Below, in pieces: positions 43,503-52,479 of a stretch of DNA of 64,000 bases (within the stretch, counting starts at the first letter, position 1; each line of letters begins with the position of its first letter). Source of the stretch: Streptomyces sp. CB01249 (lineage in GTDB: Bacteria > Actinomycetota > Actinomycetes > Streptomycetales > Streptomycetaceae). Position numbers and translations under genes: made by a program. Under the pieces are notes generated by a model. The model was not told the DNA's origin. It saw only the letters and a program-made list of their open reading frames with translations, and ran no database searches. The stretch spans positions 1-64,000 of the forward strand of contig NZ_LISW01000008.1 of NCBI RefSeq assembly GCF_001905735.1. Direction: 5' to 3'.

Positions 43503-44975
43503 TCAGCGCGGCAGGGCGGGCTCCGGGACCACCCGGGCGGCCGCCGCGTCCCAAGCGGCCCGGTCCCCGCCAGGGGCGTAGTGGCGGAGCTCCTGTGTGG
43601 TGGCGACGAGCCGCCGCATCGCGGGGAGGTCGCCGGCCAGGCCGTGGGCGCGCGCCTGCACCAGGATGTTGCCGAGGGCGGTCGCCTCGGCCGGGCCCGC
43701 GACGACCGGGAGGCCGGTGGCGTCGGCGGTGAACCGGCACAGCAGCTCGTTGCGCGAGCCGCCGCCGACCAGGTGGACGTGGGTGATGTCGCGGCCGGCC
43801 AGCCCGGCGGCCTGCCGCAGCGCCCTGCGGTGGGCCAGCGCCAGCGATTCGAGGATGCACCGCACCATCTCGCCCGGTTCCCGCGGGACCGGCTGTCCGG
43901 TGCGGCGACAGTACGCGCGGATGCGCTCCGGCATGTCGCCGGGGGCCATGAACGCGGGCGAGTCGGCGTCCACCAGGGAGGCGAACGGCCGGGCCCGGGC
44001 GGCGTCCGCGAGCAGTCCGGGCAGGTCGGCGGCGAGCCCCTGCCCCGCCCAGGTGCGGCGGCACTCCTCCAGGAGCCACATGCCCATGATGTTGCGGAGG
44101 TAGCGGATCGTGCCGTCCACCCCGCGCTCGTTGGTGAAGTTCGCCTCCCGGGAGGCGTCGGTCACCACGGGCGCGTCCAGTTCGAGACCGGCGAGCGACC
44201 AGGTCCCGCACGAGATGTACGCGAAGTCCCGGTCCGTCGCGGGCACAGCGACGACCGCCGACGCGGTGTCGTGCGAGGCGACCGCCGTCACGGCGGTGCC
44301 GGAGGGCTGCCCGGTGTACTCCGCCACGTGGGGCAGCAGCTCCCCGGCCGGGTCGCCCGGTGCGCGGAGCGGGGGCAGCAGACCGGCGTCGATGCCCAGT
44401 CCGTCGAGGACACGGGCGGACCAGGTACCGGTGTGCGCGTCGAACAGGCCCGTGGTCGACGCGTTCGTCTCCTCCGCGCCGAGCGAGCCCGTCAGCCAGT
44501 ACGTGAAGAGGTCCGGCATCATCAACAGGGTCTTCGCGGACCGGAGTTGGGCACTCCCGGCGGCCGCCGCCAGCTGGTGGACGGTGTTGAACGGCAGGTG
44601 CTGGAGCCCGGTGATCCGGTACAGCTCCGCCGCCGGGACGCGCGGCCACACCGCGCGGGCGGCGACCCCGTCCGTGCGGGCGTCCCGATAGTGGAACGGC
44701 TGCCCCGTCAGCGCCCCGTCGGCGTCCAGCAGCCCGTAGTCGACGGCCCAGGTGTCGATGCCCACGGAGTCGACCGGACCGGCCGCGCGCAGCCCGTCCA
44801 GGATGCCCTGGTGCAGGGCGAGGACGTCCCAGCGCAGGCCGTCCGGGAGGCGGACGGGGGTGTTGGGGAAGCGGTGGACCTCGGTGAAGTCGAGGACGCC
44901 GGGGCCGGCACGGCCCACGATGACCCGGCCGCTCGTGGCACCCAGATCGGCGGCGGCGAAGGTGAGGTTGGGCAT
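43503..44975 (-). CDS. rhaB: L-rhamnulokinase
   Basis: A 490-residue FGGY-family kinase phosphorylating L-rhamnulose. Family features: FAAADLGATSGRVIVG at the N-terminus (phosphate loop), DTWAVDYGLLD, the second-domain VASHDTASAVVAVP and HLVGGGSRNELLCRFTAD adenosine motif. ATG 44975 has GGAG upstream. It is the last of three minus-strand rhamnose catabolic genes after the isomerase and the aldolase-dehydrogenase; a hairpin precedes it. Confidence 0.93.
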   Translation of the reverse strand: MPNLTFAAADLGATSGRVIVGRAGPGVLDFTEVHRFPNTPVRLPDGLRWDVLALHQGILDGLRAAGPVDSVGIDTWAVDYGLLDADGALTGQPFHYRDARTDGVAARAVWPRVPAAELYRITGLQHLPFNTVHQLAAAAGSAQLRSAKTLLMMPDLFTYWLTGSLGAEETNASTTGLFDAHTGTWSARVLDGLGIDAGLLPPLRAPGDPAGELLPHVAEYTGQPSGTAVTAVASHDTASAVVAVPATDRDFAYISCGTWSLAGLELDAPVVTDASREANFTNERGVDGTIRYLRNIMGMWLLEECRRTWAGQGLAADLPGLLADAARARPFASLVDADSPAFMAPGDMPERIRAYCRRTGQPVPREPGEMVRCILESLALAHRRALRQAAGLAGRDITHVHLVGGGSRNELLCRFTADATGLPVVAGPAEATALGNILVQARAHGLAGDLPAMRRLVATTQELRHYAPGGDRAAWDAAAARVVPEPALPR

Positions 44976-45067
44976 ACGGGCTCCGAGAAGGGATGAGGGA
45001 GAGGCGGGCGGGGCACGAGGGACGGCGGCTCCGGGACGGGTCCGCGGACGCGTCGGCGTACGCCCTG

Positions 45068-45095
45068 GGCCGTGTCCGACTTTCCGGACACGGCC
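45068..45095 (-). terminator. Hairpin between the aldolase-dehydrogenase and kinase genes
   Basis: An 11-bp perfect stem (45068-45078 with 45085-45095) and a 6-base loop in the 144-base gap. It may reduce transcription into rhaB. Confidence 0.6.
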
Positions 45096-45119
45096 TGGCA
45101 CCCCGCCTGCCCGCCGAGG

Positions 45120-47159
45120 TCAGCGCAGGAACGCGTTGGCGACGCCCGCGTCCACCGGGATGTGCAGCCCCGTCGTGTGGGTGAGGTCGCCACCGGTCAG
45201 CGCGAACACCGCGTTGGCCACGTGCTCGGGCAGCACCTCCCGCTTGAGCAGGGTGCGCTGGGCGTAGAACTCGCCGAGCTTCTCCTCCTCGATCCCGTAC
45301 GTCGCCGCCCGCTGCGCGCCCCAGCCGCCCGCGAAGATGCCGGAGCCGCGCACCACACCGTCCGGGTTGACGCCGTTGACCCGGATGCCGTCGCCGCCGA
45401 GCTCGGCTGCCAGCAGACGGACCTGGTGGGCCTGGTCGGCCTTGGTGGCGGAGTAGGCGACGTTGTTGGGGCCCGCGAACACCGCGTTCTTGGAGGCGAT
45501 GTAGACGATGTCCCCGCCCATGCCCTGGGCGCGCATCAGCCGGGCCGCCTCGCGGGAGACCAGGAAGGAGCCCCGGGCCATGATGTCGTGCTGGAGGTCC
45601 CAGTCCCTGGCCGTGGTCTCCAGGAGCGGCTTGGAGATGGAGATGCCGGCGTTGTTGACGACCAGGTCGACCCCGCCGAAGGCGAGCGCCGCGCTCCGGA
45701 ACGCCTCCGCGATCTGCTCCTCCGACGTCACGTCCACCGTCACCGCGACGGCCCGGTCCGGCCCGCCCAGCTCCTCCGCCACCGCCGCCGCGTTCCCCGC
45801 GTCGAGGTCCGCGACGACGACGCACGCCCCCTCGGCCACCAGGCGGTGCGCGATGGCCTTGCCGATCCCGCTGCCCGCGCCCGTCACCAGGGCGACCCGG
45901 GTGGCCAGCGGCTTGGGCCTCGGCATCCGCCGGAGCTTGGCCTCCTCGAGCGACCAGTACTCGATGCGGAACTTCTCGGACTCCTCGATGGGCGCGTAGG
46001 AGGACACCGACTCGGCGCCCCGCATCACATTGATCGCGTTCAGGTAGAACTCGCCCGCCACCCGGGCCGTCTGCTTGTCCTTGCCGAACGAGAACATCCC
46101 GACGCCCGGGACCAGCACGATCGCCGGGTCGGCGCCGCGCATCGCGGGGGAGTCCGGCGTGGCGTGCCGGTCGTAGTAGGCGGCGTACTCCGCGCGGTAC
46201 TCGGTGTGCAGCTCCCGCAGCCGCGCCTCCACGGCGTCCGGCCCGGCGGACGGCGGCAGGTCGAGGACCAGCGGACGGACCTTGGTCCGCAGGAAGTGGT
46301 CCGGGCAGGAGGTGCCGAGCGCGGCGAGCCGGGGGTGCTCCGCGCCCGCCAGGAAGTCCAGGACCGCCGGAGAGTCGTCGAAGTGGCCCACCTGCGGCCG
46401 GTCCGTGGAGGCGAGGCCGCGGATCAGGGGCGCGAGGAGGGCCGCGCGTTCACGCCGTCCGGCCTCGTCCAGGGGCGCGTTCGCCGCGACGGCCGGGCCG
46501 AACGGCTCCGCCCTGCCGCGCTCCGCCAGGAACTCCTCGGCGGTGCGGATGATGAAGAGGGAGTTGGCCTCGCACTCCTCGGCCGTGTCGCCCCACGCCG
46601 TGATGCCGTGGCCGCCGAGCACACAGCCGACCGCCTCCGGATGGGCCTCCTTCACGGCCGCGATGTCCAGGCCGAGCTGGAAGCCGGGGCGCCGCCACGG
46701 CACCCACACGACCCGCTCCCCGAAGCACTCGGCGGTCAGCTTCTCGCCGTCCGCCGCGCAGGCCAGCGCGATGCCGGAGTCCGGGTGCAGATGGTCGACG
46801 TGGGCGGCGTCCAGGAGCCCGTGCATCGCGGTGTCGATGGACGGCGCCGCGCCCCCCTTGCCGTGCAGGCAGTAGTCGAACGCGGCGACCATCTCGTCCT
46901 CGCGGTCCACGCCCGGGTAGACACCGGCGAGCGCCCGCAGCCGGTCGAGCCGCAGCACGGCGAGGCCGCCCTCGGTGAGCGTGCCGAGGTCGCCGCCCGA
47001 CCCCTTGACCCACATGAGCGGGACCTCGCCCCCGGTGACGGGGTCGGTCGTGGCGCCCTTGGCGGAGGTGTTGCCGCCGGCGTAGTTGGTGTTGCGGGGA
47101 TCGGCGCCGAGCCGGTTGGAGCGGGCGAGCAGCGCGGCGACCTCGGGATGGATGGCCAT
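45120..47159 (-). CDS. Bifunctional rhamnulose-1-phosphate aldolase / lactaldehyde dehydrogenase
   Basis: A 679-residue fusion (RhaEW-type). Residues 1-400 are a class II aldolase domain with the zinc-ligand blocks DHLHPDSGIALA and GCVLGGHGITAWG, splitting rhamnulose-1-phosphate into DHAP and L-lactaldehyde. Residues about 415-679 are a short-chain dehydrogenase with VTGAGSGIG near 421 and the YSATK pair near Tyr567/Lys571, oxidising lactaldehyde to lactate. ATG 47159 has GAAGGA upstream. It follows the isomerase gene on the same strand. Confidence 0.93.
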   Translation of the reverse strand: MAIHPEVAALLARSNRLGADPRNTNYAGGNTSAKGATTDPVTGGEVPLMWVKGSGGDLGTLTEGGLAVLRLDRLRALAGVYPGVDREDEMVAAFDYCLHGKGGAAPSIDTAMHGLLDAAHVDHLHPDSGIALACAADGEKLTAECFGERVVWVPWRRPGFQLGLDIAAVKEAHPEAVGCVLGGHGITAWGDTAEECEANSLFIIRTAEEFLAERGRAEPFGPAVAANAPLDEAGRRERAALLAPLIRGLASTDRPQVGHFDDSPAVLDFLAGAEHPRLAALGTSCPDHFLRTKVRPLVLDLPPSAGPDAVEARLRELHTEYRAEYAAYYDRHATPDSPAMRGADPAIVLVPGVGMFSFGKDKQTARVAGEFYLNAINVMRGAESVSSYAPIEESEKFRIEYWSLEEAKLRRMPRPKPLATRVALVTGAGSGIGKAIAHRLVAEGACVVVADLDAGNAAAVAEELGGPDRAVAVTVDVTSEEQIAEAFRSAALAFGGVDLVVNNAGISISKPLLETTARDWDLQHDIMARGSFLVSREAARLMRAQGMGGDIVYIASKNAVFAGPNNVAYSATKADQAHQVRLLAAELGGDGIRVNGVNPDGVVRGSGIFAGGWGAQRAATYGIEEEKLGEFYAQRTLLKREVLPEHVANAVFALTGGDLTHTTGLHIPVDAGVANAFLR

Positions 47160-47250
47160 CGGTCGATCAGTCCTTCGGTGGGAGACGTACGGGGAACGGC
47201 AACGCGGAGGGGCGCGGCTGCGCCCGTCGGGGGCCCGGCGGGGCGGAGGC

Positions 47251-48417
47251 TCAGGCGCCCCACCCGGCCTGCTCGCCGCCGACCCGCTCGGCCTCGATGC
47301 GCTGCTGCCAGCCGGAGGCCGCGTAGGCGGCGACCGGGTCCGCGGCGAGCCCGCGCTCCTCGCGCCACTCCGCGAGCAGCGGACGTACATCGGTGTTGTA
47401 CGCGTCCATCAGCGCGGCGTTCGCCGCCAGCACGTCACCCGTGCGCTGGGCGTCGGCGAGGGCGTCGCGGTCGACGAGGAGCGCCTTGGCGGTGGCCTCC
47501 TGGACGTTCATCACGGACCGGATGACCGCCGGGATCTTCGCCTCGATGTTGTGGCACTGGTCGAGCATGAACGCCACGTTCGTCTCCGGGGCGAAGCCCC
47601 CGTTCTGCGCGACCTCGTGCAGGATGCGGAACAGCTGGAACGGGTCGGCGGAGCCCACCATCAAGTCGTCGTCGGCGTAGAAGCGGGAGTTGAAGTCGAA
47701 GCCGCCGAGCTTCCCCTCGCGCAGCAGCAGCGCCACGATGAACTCGATGTTGGTCCCGGGGGCGTGGTGCCCGGTGTCCACCACGACCTGCGCCTTCTCG
47801 CCCAGCTTCATGCACTGCATGTAGGAGGTGCCCCAGTCCGGCACGTCCGTGGTGTAGAAGGCCGGCTCGAAGAACTTGTACTCAAGCAGCAGCCGCTGGT
47901 CGTCGCCCAGCCGCTCGTACACCGCCGCCAGGGACTCCGCGAGACGGTCCTGCCGGGCCACGATGTCGTCCTGACCGGGGTAGTTCGTGCCGTCCGCGAA
48001 CCACAGCTTCAGGTCCTTCGAGCCGGTCTCGTCCATGACGTCGACGCAGTCGAGGAGGTGCCGCACGGCCTTGCGCCGCACCTGGGGGTCCGGGTGGCAG
48101 ACGCTGCCCAGCCGGTAGTCGTCGTCCTGGAAGGTGTTGGAGTTGATCGCGCCCAGTTCCAGGCCGCGTTCCTTCGCATGGGCCGCGAGCGCCGCGTAGT
48201 CGTCCACCGCGTCCCACGGGATGTGCAGGGACACCTTGGGGGCGATGCCGGTGAACTCGTGGACCTTCGCCGCGTCGTCCAGCTTCTCCCGCGCGGTGCG
48301 CGGCACGCCGGCCCGGGCGAAGACCTTGAACCTGGTACCGGAATTTCCGTAGCCCCAGGACGGGGTCTCGATCCGCTGGGCGGCGAGTGCGGCCTTCACG
48401 GCAGCGATGTCGGGCAT
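47251..48417 (-). CDS. rhaI: L-rhamnose isomerase
   Basis: A 388-residue TIM-barrel sugar isomerase of the rhamnose isomerase type used in Pseudomonas and actinomycetes. Metal-site segments are clear: LLLEYKFFEPAFYTTD, VVVDTGHHAPGTNIE and GFDFNSRFYADDDL. It converts L-rhamnose to L-rhamnulose. ATG 48417 has AGAGGTG upstream. It is the first gene of the minus-strand catabolic operon rhaI / aldolase-dehydrogenase / rhaB and is transcribed from the promoter at 48471-48522. Confidence 0.94.
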   Translation of the reverse strand: MPDIAAVKAALAAQRIETPSWGYGNSGTRFKVFARAGVPRTAREKLDDAAKVHEFTGIAPKVSLHIPWDAVDDYAALAAHAKERGLELGAINSNTFQDDDYRLGSVCHPDPQVRRKAVRHLLDCVDVMDETGSKDLKLWFADGTNYPGQDDIVARQDRLAESLAAVYERLGDDQRLLLEYKFFEPAFYTTDVPDWGTSYMQCMKLGEKAQVVVDTGHHAPGTNIEFIVALLLREGKLGGFDFNSRFYADDDLMVGSADPFQLFRILHEVAQNGGFAPETNVAFMLDQCHNIEAKIPAVIRSVMNVQEATAKALLVDRDALADAQRTGDVLAANAALMDAYNTDVRPLLAEWREERGLAADPVAAYAASGWQQRIEAERVGGEQAGWGA

Positions 48418-48470
48418 GTTCACCTCTGGAAGTACGGGGCGCCCCGGGCGGGCTCTGCGGTCATCGATGA

Positions 48471-48522
48471 TGAATCGATTCACTGTGGCGGTGAAACTAG
48501 CCCCCGGCCCGGAGGGCGTCAA
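48471..48522 (-). promoter_or_regulatory. Promoter and operator of the rhamnose catabolic operon
   Basis: On the minus strand, TTGACG (48522-48517) and TAGTTT (48499-48494) are 17 bases apart. The perfect palindrome TGAATCGATTCA (48471-48482) lies just downstream of the inferred start. The same arrangement occurs at 48675-48730 and 56341-56397. Confidence 0.8.
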
Positions 48523-48674
48523 GGGGGTATGGCGTGCAATCCGCCCCGGGGAGCGGCGAGTCGGGAAGCCGTGCGGCGCTCGCCGCAGACGCCGATCCGG
48601 CTACTCTGCGCTGGGCGAATGCGCACATACCGTTCGAGAGTGACAGCGGAACGACCCGGATTCCGCTCGACCCC

Positions 48675-48730
48675 TTGACCCTCGGCGCCGGGCGAGGCTA
48701 ATTTCCGGGCAACCTCGTTGAAACAATTCA
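48675..48730 (+). promoter_or_regulatory. Promoter and operator of the rhamnose ABC operon
   Basis: TTGACC (48675-48680) and TAATTT (48699-48704) are 18 bases apart. TGAAACAATTCA at 48719-48730, within TTGAAACAATTCAGC, follows the inferred start near 48711, a roadblock position for a LacI-type repressor. Confidence 0.75.
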
Positions 48731-48827
48731 GCTCGACGGGTGGCGGGCGCACATTCGCCGGTGCGTCTCCGAGCCGCTTTCCGAGCGCTTTCCGAGCCAC
48801 TGTCTGCACTACTCACGGAGACACGCA

Positions 48828-50357
48828 ATGACGCATCCAGAACCGGAGCGGAATCCGGTCCTCGCGCTGGAGGGGGTGAGCAAGTCCTTCGGCGCCGTGC
48901 GCGCCCTGCGCGGGGTGTCCCTGCGGCTGTACGCCGGTGAGGCGCACGCCCTGGCCGGTGAGAACGGGGCCGGGAAGTCGACCCTGATCAAGACCCTGGC
49001 CGGGGTGCACCGCCCCGACAGCGGTTCGGTCCTGCTCGACGGCGCTCCGGTGGAGTTCCACGGCCCGGCCGACGCCCGGGACGCGGGTGTCGCCGTCATC
49101 TACCAGGAGCCGACGCTCTTCCCCGACCTGTCGATCGCCGAGAACATCTTCATGGGCCGCCAGCCCCGGCGCTCCTTCGGCCGGGTCGACCACCGCGCGG
49201 TCAAGGACGCCACCGGCGCGCTCTTCCGCCGGCTCGGCGTCGACCTCGACCCGGACCAGCCCGCCCGGGGCCTGTCCATCGCCGATCAGCAGCTGGTCGA
49301 GATCGCCAAGGCCCTCTCCTTCGAGGCCCGGGTCCTGATCATGGACGAGCCGACCGCCGCCCTCACCGGCAGCGAGGTCGCCCGCCTCTTCGGCGTCGTG
49401 GAGACCCTGCGCGAACAGGGCGCGGCCGTGCTCTTCATCTCGCACCGCCTGGAGGAGATCTTCGGGCTGTGCCAGCGCGTCACGACCCTGCGCGACGGCG
49501 CCTGGGTGGCGAGCGAACCGCTCGACGGACTCACCGAGGACGACCTCGTGCGCCGCATGGTCGGCCGCGACCTGGACGAGCTGTACCCCAAGCAGGACGC
49601 GGAGATCGGCGAGGTCGCCCTCGACGTCCGGCGGCTCACCCGCGAGGGCGTCTTCACCGATGTCTCCTTCGAGGTGCGGCGCGGCGAGATCGTCGGGCTC
49701 GCCGGCCTCGTCGGCGCCGGGCGCAGCGAGGTCGCCCGCGCCGTCTTCGGCGTCGACCGGTTCGACGGCGGCGAGGTGCGGGTGCTCGGCCGCACGCTCA
49801 AGCCGGGCGCGCCGAGCCTCGCCATGCACGCCGGGCTCGCCCTGGTCCCGGAGGACCGGCGCGCCCAGGGCCTGGTGATGGACATGTCCATCGAGCGGAA
49901 CATCGGCCTCACCGGCTTCGCCGACACCAGCCGGGCCGGGCTGATGAACCGGGGCGCCGAACGCAGCCGCGCCGTGGACTGGGCGGTCAGGCTCCAGGTC
50001 AAGTACGCGAAGCTCGCCGACGTCGTCGGCACCCTGTCCGGCGGCAACCAGCAGAAGGTGGTCCTGGCCAAGTGGCTGGCGACCGGGCCGCAGGTCCTGA
50101 TCGTGGACGAGCCGACCCGGGGCATCGACGTCGGCACGAAGGCCGAGGTGCACCGCCTGCTGTCCTCGCTCGCCGCCGAGGGCGTCGCCGTCCTCATGAT
50201 CTCGTCCGACCTCCCGGAGATCCTCGGCATGGCCGACCGGGTGCTCGTGATGTACGAGGGCCGGCTCACCGCGGAACTGCCGCGGTCGGAGGCGGACGAG
50301 GAGACCGTGATGGCCGCGGCCACCGGCCGTACGGCCCCGGGAGGGAAGGCGGCATGA
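48828..50357 (+). CDS. rhaT: Rhamnose ABC transporter, ATP-binding protein
   Basis: A 509-residue tandem ABC ATPase of the CUT2 class. The first nucleotide-binding domain has GENGAGKST (Walker A, near residue 45) and LIMDEPTAALTGSE (Walker B); the second has the degenerate Walker A GLVGAGRSEVARAVFG and signature LSGGNQQKVVLAKWL with LIVDEPTRGIDVG. It powers uptake through the two permeases encoded next. ATG 48828 has GGAGA upstream. It overlaps the next gene by four bases (ATGA). Confidence 0.93.
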   Translation: MTHPEPERNPVLALEGVSKSFGAVRALRGVSLRLYAGEAHALAGENGAGKSTLIKTLAGVHRPDSGSVLLDGAPVEFHGPADARDAGVAVIYQEPTLFPDLSIAENIFMGRQPRRSFGRVDHRAVKDATGALFRRLGVDLDPDQPARGLSIADQQLVEIAKALSFEARVLIMDEPTAALTGSEVARLFGVVETLREQGAAVLFISHRLEEIFGLCQRVTTLRDGAWVASEPLDGLTEDDLVRRMVGRDLDELYPKQDAEIGEVALDVRRLTREGVFTDVSFEVRRGEIVGLAGLVGAGRSEVARAVFGVDRFDGGEVRVLGRTLKPGAPSLAMHAGLALVPEDRRAQGLVMDMSIERNIGLTGFADTSRAGLMNRGAERSRAVDWAVRLQVKYAKLADVVGTLSGGNQQKVVLAKWLATGPQVLIVDEPTRGIDVGTKAEVHRLLSSLAAEGVAVLMISSDLPEILGMADRVLVMYEGRLTAELPRSEADEETVMAAATGRTAPGGKAA

Positions 50358-51409
50358 CCGTGACCACGCGACAGGCGGACCCCGCGACCGCCCCCACGGG
50401 CGAGGCCCGCAAGCGCTTCATCGACCACGTCTTCAAGATCCGCGAGTTCGCCGTGGCCGGCGTCCTCGTGGTGATGCTCGCCGTCACCCAGCTGACCAAC
50501 ACCGAGTTCCTGTCCGAACAGGGCGTGAAGGACCTCCTCCTCAACGCGACCATCCTCGCGCTGGTGGCGACCGGCCAGGCGGTCGTCGTCATCACCCGCA
50601 ACGTGGACCTCTCGGTCGGCTCCGTCCTCGGCATCTCCGCGTTCGCCGCGGGCGACTACCTCCAGGGCGGCGGCAACTCCCTCGTCGCCGTCCTCTACGC
50701 GATCGCCGTCGGCGCCGTCTTCGGGGTCCTCAACGGCGCCCTGGTCAGCCTCGGCAAGGTGCCCGCCCTCGTCGTCACCCTCGGCACCCTGTACGTGGTG
50801 CGGGGCATCGACTCCATCTGGGTCGGCTCCGGCCAGATCGTCGCCGCCGACCTGCCCGACGGCTTCGTGGACTTCGGGCACGACGGCCTGTGGGTCGTCC
50901 CCTATCTGGCGCTGCTCGCCCTCGCGGTCCTGCTCTGCGTCGGCTTCTACCTCCGCCACTACCGCACCGGCCGCGACCTGTACGCGCTCGGCTCCAGCCC
51001 GGAGGCCGCCGTCCTCGCGGGCGTCCAGGTCCGCAAGCGCGTCATGACCGCCTACGTCCTGTGCGGCGCTCTCGCCGGGCTCGCCGGCGCGCTCTACCTG
51101 GCCCGCTTCGGCAACGTCGACTCGGCCACCGGCAGCGGCTACGAGCTCACCGTCGTCAGCGCCGTCGTGGTCGGCGGCGTCGCCTTCACCGGCGGCTCCG
51201 GCACCGTCTACGGCGCCGCGCTCGGCGCCCTGCTGCTGACCTCCATCAACAGCGTCCTGCCGGCCCTCGGCGTCAGCTCCGTCTGGGTCACCGCCATCAA
51301 CGGAATCCTGCTGCTGCTCGCCATCGCCGTCGACCGGATCCTGGCCCTGCGGGTCGCCGCCGTCCTCCGCAAGCAGGCCGCACAGATGAGGAGCGCCCGC
51401 CATGCCTGA
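50354..51409 (+). CDS. rhaP: Rhamnose ABC transporter permease 1
   Basis: A 351-residue CUT2 permease with about eight to ten helices and the family motif VDLSVGSVLGISAF plus VVGGVAFTGGSGTVYGAALGALLL. It is translationally coupled to the ATPase gene (ATGA overlap) and overlaps the next permease gene by eight bases. Confidence 0.92.
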   Translation: MTVTTRQADPATAPTGEARKRFIDHVFKIREFAVAGVLVVMLAVTQLTNTEFLSEQGVKDLLLNATILALVATGQAVVVITRNVDLSVGSVLGISAFAAGDYLQGGGNSLVAVLYAIAVGAVFGVLNGALVSLGKVPALVVTLGTLYVVRGIDSIWVGSGQIVAADLPDGFVDFGHDGLWVVPYLALLALAVLLCVGFYLRHYRTGRDLYALGSSPEAAVLAGVQVRKRVMTAYVLCGALAGLAGALYLARFGNVDSATGSGYELTVVSAVVVGGVAFTGGSGTVYGAALGALLLTSINSVLPALGVSSVWVTAINGILLLLAIAVDRILALRVAAVLRKQAAQMRSARHA

Positions 51410-52430
51410 GCCCGTCAAGAACTCCCTGGCCTCCCGCCTCAGCGGCTCCGTGCGCTGGGACACCGCCGTCGGCGCCCTGCTGATCGTGCTGCTGCTCTGC
51501 TCGTTCTCGTTCGTGGACAACTTCGGGAACGCGCTCAACGTCTCGTTCCTCATCGGCAACACCCTGCCGATCGCGCTGATCGCCCTGCCGATGACGATGC
51601 TCGTCGTCTCCGGTGAGGTCGACCTGTCGGTGGGCTCCACCGTGGGACTGTCCAGCGCCGTGATGGGCGCGCTGTGGAACAACGGCATGGCCATCGAGAC
51701 GATCATCCCGCTCTGCCTGCTCCTCGGCGTCGTCTGCGGTCTCGTCAACGGACTGCTGGTGACCCGGCTGGGGCTGCCGTCCCTCGCCGTCACCATCGGC
51801 ACCATGGCCGCCTACCGGGGCATCGCGCAGATCGTCCTCGGCTCCGACTCGGTCACCGACTTCCCCAGCCAGTACCTCGACTTCGGGGCCGGCCGGTTCG
51901 GCGACACCTTCGTCCCGTACGCCGCGCTGCCCCTGGTGATCCTGATCGCCGTCGCGGTCGTCGTGCTGCACGCCACCCGCGTGGGCCGCTCGCTGTTCGC
52001 CGTCGGCGCCAGTGAGGAGGCGGCCCGGTTCTCCGGCATCCGCGTCAAGCGGCTCAAGCTGTCGATGTTCGTCACGACGGGCGTCCTGTCCGCGCTCACC
52101 GGCGTCTTCTGGACCCTGCACTACGCCAGCGCCCGCTTCGACAACGCCACCGGCCTGGAGCTCTCCGTCATCGCGGCCGTCCTGCTCGGCGGCATCGACT
52201 TCGACGGCGGCAAGGGCACCCTCGGCGGCGCCATCGCGGGCGTGTTCCTGCTCGGCACCCTCCAGAACGTGATGAGCCTCCTCAACGTCTCCGCCCAGTC
52301 CCAGATCCTCGTCACCGGCGTCCTGCTCGTGATCTCGGTCCTCGCCCCGCGCCTCGGACGGCAGTTCGCCTCGGCCAGGGCCCGCCGAAGGACCGCGGCC
52401 GCGCCGCCGCCGGTCCCCGCCGCGCCCTGA
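51402..52430 (+). CDS. rhaQ: Rhamnose ABC transporter permease 2
   Basis: A 342-residue CUT2 permease, paralogue of the preceding one, with VDLSVGSTVGLSSAVMG and LLGGIDFDGGKGTLGGAIAG. The two permeases probably form a heterodimeric channel. The ATG lies inside the end of the upstream gene; the binding-protein gene follows 49 bases later. Confidence 0.92.
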   Translation: MPEPVKNSLASRLSGSVRWDTAVGALLIVLLLCSFSFVDNFGNALNVSFLIGNTLPIALIALPMTMLVVSGEVDLSVGSTVGLSSAVMGALWNNGMAIETIIPLCLLLGVVCGLVNGLLVTRLGLPSLAVTIGTMAAYRGIAQIVLGSDSVTDFPSQYLDFGAGRFGDTFVPYAALPLVILIAVAVVVLHATRVGRSLFAVGASEEAARFSGIRVKRLKLSMFVTTGVLSALTGVFWTLHYASARFDNATGLELSVIAAVLLGGIDFDGGKGTLGGAIAGVFLLGTLQNVMSLLNVSAQSQILVTGVLLVISVLAPRLGRQFASARARRRTAAAPPPVPAAP

Positions 52431-52479
52431 CCGGGCACCGGCGCCCCCACCCCCGTACCGCCCCTACCGAAGGAACGTC

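Larger units (their letters stand above)
48418..48827. other. 410-base divergent regulatory region of the rhamnose locus
   Basis: Separates the catabolic operon (minus) from the ABC importer operon (plus). It holds two promoters, each with a TGAA-N4-TTCA box. The central part (about 48530-48670) has no other element I can name. A short repeat, CCGAGCCGCTTTCCGAG / CGCTTTCCGAGCC, lies in the leader near 48768-48800. Confidence 0.7.
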
